64,000 nucleotides of DNA. Origin: Calditrichaceae bacterium. Its GTDB lineage: Bacteria > Calditrichota > Calditrichia > RBG-13-44-9 > J075. This document shows positions 61,141-64,000 of this stretch, piece by piece (position 1 is the first letter of the stretch; each line of letters begins with the position of its first letter). The DNA is taken from NCBI GenBank assembly GCA_013360445.1, contig JABWBP010000015.1, forward strand, positions 1-64,000. Direction: 5' to 3'. The notes under the pieces were generated by a model that did not search any database, was not told the origin of the DNA, and saw nothing but the letters and a program-made list of their open reading frames with translations. Made by a program: the position numbers and the translations under genes.

Positions 61141-61505
61141 CTTGCGAGTCTTGAGTCTTGAGTCTTGAGTCTTGAGTTCCGAGTTTTGGATTACAACAAT
61201 GCCGATGGCGGTTAAGTATTGACTGATGAAAAAGTGCTGAAGACTTCCCGAACACTTGAACACTAACACACCATAACACTGGAACACTGCTTTAACGCCC
61301 GCAAAGATACAAACTCTTTACCGGGGAATAAAGAAAAATTATGGCTGACCGGGAAATTGCCCGAAAAACCGGCCGGAGTATCTTTTTCCCGGGGCAGTGC
61401 ATCAAAGGGAAGTGTTTTAAGTGAAAAGCTTGTCCCCGCGAATGCGGGGATGAAGAGTAAAAAGGAAAACGGAAAAAAGCGCCAAAAAACCTGAAGGAGT
61501 TTTCT
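61141..61505. repeat. miaB leader: GAGTCTT tandem repeat and GAACACTTGAACAC arm
   Basis: On the plus strand TCTTGAG is repeated about four times at 61149-61177, directly upstream of the miaB start (minus strand). Further on, GAACACTTGAACACTAACAC (61250-61269) and related words form a single arm of the GTGTT family. From 61300 to 61490 no gene is supported. GAAGGAG at 61492-61498 is the ribosome site of the OsmC gene. Confidence 0.65.
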
Positions 61506-61976
61506 ATGGATTCCAGACCTGTTTCGGCGGCAGAGCCGAAAGTAAAACACAAAAGTTTCAACTATCACACCGGCTTGAAGTGGGCGGGAAATCGCGCCGG
61601 CACGTTGAGTTCTCCTGGCAAAGCGGAGTTTCGGGTGGCCAGCCCCCCGGAGTTCAAAGGCGAAGAAGGGGTTTGGACCCCCGAAGACCTCTTCGTGGCC
61701 GCGGTGGAAGCCTGCACCATGACCACTTTCCTCGCCTTTGCCCTGCGCCTGAACCTGCCGGTGGTCTCTTATAGCAGCAGCGCGGAAGGATTATTGGAAT
61801 TTGCGGAGGGGAAATATCAATTTACCAAAGTGGTTATCCGGCCGGTGATCGTGGTGGAAAAAGCGGAGGCGCTGCCGCAGGTGGAGCAGGCCATTCACGA
61901 CGCGCACCACAAGTGCCTGATCTCCAATTCCATCCGCTCGCAAGTGTTCGTGGAACCCACGATTAAAGTCCAGTAA
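61506..61976 (+). CDS. OsmC/Ohr-family protein
   Basis: The 156-residue protein belongs to the OsmC-like family, many members of which reduce organic hydroperoxides with two cysteines. Here Cys is present in VAAVEACTMTTFLAFA (about residue 68) and again in HHKCLISNSI (about 137), the expected pair, with GVWTPEDLF before. The sequence fits the YhfA/OsmC group. AAGGAGTTTTCT precedes the ATG. A strong hairpin and a disulfide oxidoreductase gene follow, so a redox-defence unit is possible. Confidence 0.87.
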   Translation: MDSRPVSAAEPKVKHKSFNYHTGLKWAGNRAGTLSSPGKAEFRVASPPEFKGEEGVWTPEDLFVAAVEACTMTTFLAFALRLNLPVVSYSSSAEGLLEFAEGKYQFTKVVIRPVIVVEKAEALPQVEQAIHDAHHKCLISNSIRSQVFVEPTIKVQ

Positions 61977-61977
61977 A

Positions 61978-62010
61978 AAACCTCAAAGGTTTTGAAAACC
62001 TTTGAGGTTT
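61978..62010. terminator. Perfect AAACCTCAAAGGTTTT hairpin between osmC-like and disulfide oxidoreductase genes
   Basis: AAACCTCAAAGGTTTT is followed, after one base, by its exact complement. The sequence is related to the ends of the repeats around vapBC. As a terminator it lacks a long T run. Confidence 0.75.
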
Positions 62011-62041
62011 AAGCTCAAATACAAACCTATGGAGACCTGAC

Positions 62042-62683
62042 ATGCCTATCCTCGATGAGAAAGTCACCAAAGAAGTCAAAAAACGTTTGGCGGACCTGCC
62101 GCACCCGGTCAAAATCATCAATTTTACCCAGGAGTTGGAATGCCAGTTTTGTAAGGAAACCCGGGAGTTGTTAGAAGACGTCGCCGCGCTTTCCGACAAA
62201 ATTACCCTGGAGAAGTACGATCTTGTGAAAGACCAGGAAGCGGCGAAGAAATTCAACATCGATAAGATTCCCGCCGCCATCGTCATGGGCGAGAAAGATT
62301 ACGGGATTCGCTTTTTCGGCATTCCTTCAGGGTACGAATTTTCCACCCTGTTGGAAGCGATCCTGATGGTCTCCCGGCGCGATTCCGGCCTCGCCGAAGA
62401 GACCCGGCAAAAGTTAGCGGGGCTAAAGCAGAATCTGCACCTGCAAGTGTTCATCACACCCACCTGCCCGTACTGCCCCGGGGCAGTGCACCTGGCGCAC
62501 CAGTTCGCCATGGAGAGCGATAAAGTCACCGCGGACATGGTGGAAGCCATCGAATTTCCGCATTTGTCGCAAGAATTCAACGTGCGGGGAGTGCCGAAAA
62601 CCATCGCCAACCAGCGCGACGCCGCGGAAGGCGCATTGCCGGAAGCGCAGCTCCTGGCGCGGGTTTTGGCGATTGCGCAGTAG
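62042..62683 (+). CDS. Two-domain thioredoxin-fold protein disulfide oxidoreductase (PDO type)
   Basis: The 213-residue protein joins two thioredoxin folds, each with an active site: CQFC (about residues 34-37) and CPYC (about 142-145). This is the layout of the PDO family, first known from thermophiles and also found in anaerobes, where it forms or reduces intracellular disulfides. No signal peptide is seen. GGAGACCTGAC precedes the ATG. It follows the OsmC-type gene by 65 bp. Confidence 0.87.
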   Translation: MPILDEKVTKEVKKRLADLPHPVKIINFTQELECQFCKETRELLEDVAALSDKITLEKYDLVKDQEAAKKFNIDKIPAAIVMGEKDYGIRFFGIPSGYEFSTLLEAILMVSRRDSGLAEETRQKLAGLKQNLHLQVFITPTCPYCPGAVHLAHQFAMESDKVTADMVEAIEFPHLSQEFNVRGVPKTIANQRDAAEGALPEAQLLARVLAIAQ

Positions 62684-62875
62684 CAGGAGTGCAAAACTTC
62701 AGTTTTGCAGGGGCAGTAAACAGTAGGCAGTAGGCAAGTAGGCAGGTAGGCAGGTAGGCAACTTTGCCTTCACCCCCTGCCCTGCAAAACTGAAGTTTTG
62801 CTCCAAAGGAGTTGCTTCGCGATACTCCTACCTACTGCCTACTTGCCAACTGCCTACTGCTAACCGCCCATTTTC
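62684..62875. repeat. GTAGGCAG inverted array with flanking GCAAAACTTCAGTTTTGC hairpins
   Basis: GAGTGCAAAACTTCAGTTTTGC (62688-62709) is followed by AGTAGGCAGTAGGCAAGTAGG words (to about 62760), a central part with a second GCAAAACTGAAGTTTTGC hairpin (about 62782-62799), and the complement CTACCTACTGCCTACTTGCC (62828-62847). The structure is the same as at 36840-36960, including the nesting of the small hairpin. It parts two converging genes. Confidence 0.82.
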
Positions 62876-63817
62876 TCACATTCCTAACATCTTCCGGTAA
62901 GTGGAGTCCGCTGCGGAGTTTTTCGTCCAATAATCGGTCACCAGGGAGTGGGTGCGCACCGCCCGGGTGGCCAGCCATTTCGGGTCTCTGAAACCGTCGA
63001 GAATTTTTTCCTCCCAGGCCAGGATGCGGTAGGGAAACTGCGCCTCGAAGCATATCGTAAGGGTGCGCGGCAGTTCCCGGTACCGCACCCGGTAAATCTT
63101 GATGCTGTCCGGGGAGAGGGCAGGGTCTAATGAATCGCCCAACGCCGCCTGCGCGTTTTCCACCCGGACCGGTTTATGGCTCATGCGCAGATACTGCGTT
63201 CCGGGAATGATGCGAATCTCCCCCACCGGCAGGGAAGCGGGATTCAGGCGAATTCGCGCCCAAATTTCATCTTCCAACAAAGCATTTTCCAATTCAAATT
63301 CCCGGTCTGCTTCCGCCTGGAAGTAGGAGTGGAAAACGCCTTTGAACTTCCCCCCGCGTTTATTCAACTGCATATAAGTCTGCCCGCACCACTCCTGGGC
63401 GGAAGAAGCGACCTTCAAACTGCCGGTTTTGGAGAAATCCACCGGGGTGAACACCGAGGTCATTATATTATAAGGATAGACGCCAGTGAAAAAGCGGCGG
63501 GTAAAATTCAGCTTCAGCGCCGAAAGGGCGTCTGCGGGGCGCTCCCCGAATTCATATTTCACCTGCTCGCCGGGCAAAAAATCCTCCGTCACAAAGATCA
63601 ATACCGCCTCGCCGGGGTGGATTTCCCCATAGCGGGCCTGCTCTAAACGGTAACGGGTCAGCTCCGCTTTCCCGGAATACCAGTACTCTTTGAAAGCTTC
63701 GGTTTGAAAGGGCGCCCGCCCCTCCCCTCCATTACCGTTTACCGAGCAAGCCAACAGAATAAATACCCCTCCACAGTACGCATACCGCTGCAAAATTTTC
63801 AAAAAACGCACTTTCAT
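62876..63817 (-). CDS. Lipoprotein of a family named septum-formation-inhibitor-like in Bacteroidetes
   Basis: The 313-residue protein has a signal with a lipobox (FILLACS, Cys about 24). The mature start, EAFKEYWYSGKAELTRYRLEQARYGE followed by AVLIFVTEDFLPGEQVK, is like a group of conserved Bacteroidetes/Ignavibacteria proteins that databases often label septum formation inhibitor Maf, though it has nothing in common with the nucleotide pyrophosphatase Maf. Its function is unknown. It is on the minus strand with no near partner. Confidence 0.75.
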   Translation of the reverse strand: MKVRFLKILQRYAYCGGVFILLACSVNGNGGEGRAPFQTEAFKEYWYSGKAELTRYRLEQARYGEIHPGEAVLIFVTEDFLPGEQVKYEFGERPADALSALKLNFTRRFFTGVYPYNIMTSVFTPVDFSKTGSLKVASSAQEWCGQTYMQLNKRGGKFKGVFHSYFQAEADREFELENALLEDEIWARIRLNPASLPVGEIRIIPGTQYLRMSHKPVRVENAQAALGDSLDPALSPDSIKIYRVRYRELPRTLTICFEAQFPYRILAWEEKILDGFRDPKWLATRAVRTHSLVTDYWTKNSAADSTYRKMLGM

Positions 63818-64000
63818 CGCCGTTCCTTATTTTTGAGATTCAGACAACAGAGAAGGAACCTCGTCGGGGGTTTCCGGGTTCCTTTTCGGGAAAGATTGGA
63901 AGTTCTTTGCATACCGGGGTATCCCGTCTTAGATTAGGGTTTCGCCAAATCCCCGCGGCGAAGAATAGAAGTTACGACGAAATCGTCACAAAAATATTTT
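63818..64000. other. Right edge, no gene seen
   Basis: The 183 bp upstream of the last lipoprotein should carry its promoter. I see no boxes or repeats I can support, and no reading frame of coding character. Confidence 0.45.

Noticed and set aside
62876-63817. Maf nucleotide pyrophosphatase
   Set aside because: The family name used in databases suggests it, but the protein is an exported lipoprotein with none of the Maf/HAM1 motifs.

Overview
The window (64 kb, moderately GC-rich, 43 intact protein genes, one transposase remnant, no rRNA, tRNA or CRISPR seen) looks like a chromosomal stretch from a Gram-negative bacterium of the FCB / KSB1-Calditrichota-Ignavibacteria kind. The main evidence is a set of very large exported proteins ending in the NYPNPFNP-type secretion tail (type IX-like C-terminal sorting domain), many lipoproteins, a fused alpha/beta 2-oxoacid dehydrogenase E1, Ser/Thr kinases and sigma-54 activators. 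The phylum is an inference; no marker gene here settles it. A polysulfide/thiosulfate-reductase-like operon, a heptaheme cytochrome and a two-domain disulfide oxidoreductase suggest an anaerobic or facultative life style.

Layout. 0.1-0.8 kb: two-gene module with a retropepsin-like protease. 1-12.6 kb (minus strand): RecQ, a DUF3298-type lipoprotein, a periplasmic cyclophilin, a two-HMA Cu(I) ATPase, a VPS10/BNR-propeller exported protein and a DUF3365 haem lipoprotein. 12.9-17.8 kb: a soluble Ser/Thr kinase-TolB-like-TPR protein, an NmrA-type reductase and a REP-associated (RAYT-type) transposase; kinase and transposase both carry the same palindromic repeat inside their reading frames. 17.9-25.2 kb: two small lipoproteins with near-identical leaders, a PHB-depolymerase-like esterase with Thr at the nucleophile position, and a sigma-54 activator divergent from a two-subunit molybdenum hydroxylase. 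25.4-31.8 kb: M15 peptidase, DUF4062-STAND-TPR protein, a VapBC pair bracketed by about 93-bp direct repeats, and the E1 fusion.

32.2-42.8 kb (plus strand) is the metabolic core: small membrane protein, tandem UspA, cyclic-nucleotide-binding protein, PsrA/PhsA molybdoenzyme, four-cluster ferredoxin, NrfD/PsrC subunit, two half-size YeeE/YedE transporters, an exported rhodanese that has lost its catalytic cysteine, and a seven-haem NapC/NirT-type cytochrome. These would connect a periplasmic sulfur-compound reaction to the quinone pool, with sulfur-compound movement across the membrane. Five successive gaps of this operon each hold a long hairpin repeat, of at least four families. 43-48.8 kb: a receptor-like kinase (periplasmic propeller/FG-GAP ectodomain, membrane segments, cytoplasmic kinase) and a second sigma-54 activator. 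49.3-57.7 kb: a probable three-gene operon of exported proteins (PD40 propeller, nine-repeat ASH protein, YCF48-like propeller). 58.4-63.8 kb: housekeeping genes (GlmU-like pyrophosphorylase, LspA, MiaB, OsmC, disulfide oxidoreductase, a lipoprotein).

A striking property is the density of intergenic hairpins: at least ten sequence families, many built as an array of a short degenerate word followed by a spacer and the reverse-complement array, some nested in one another. Together with the RAYT gene and the in-frame repeat insertions this is the most unusual feature of the window.
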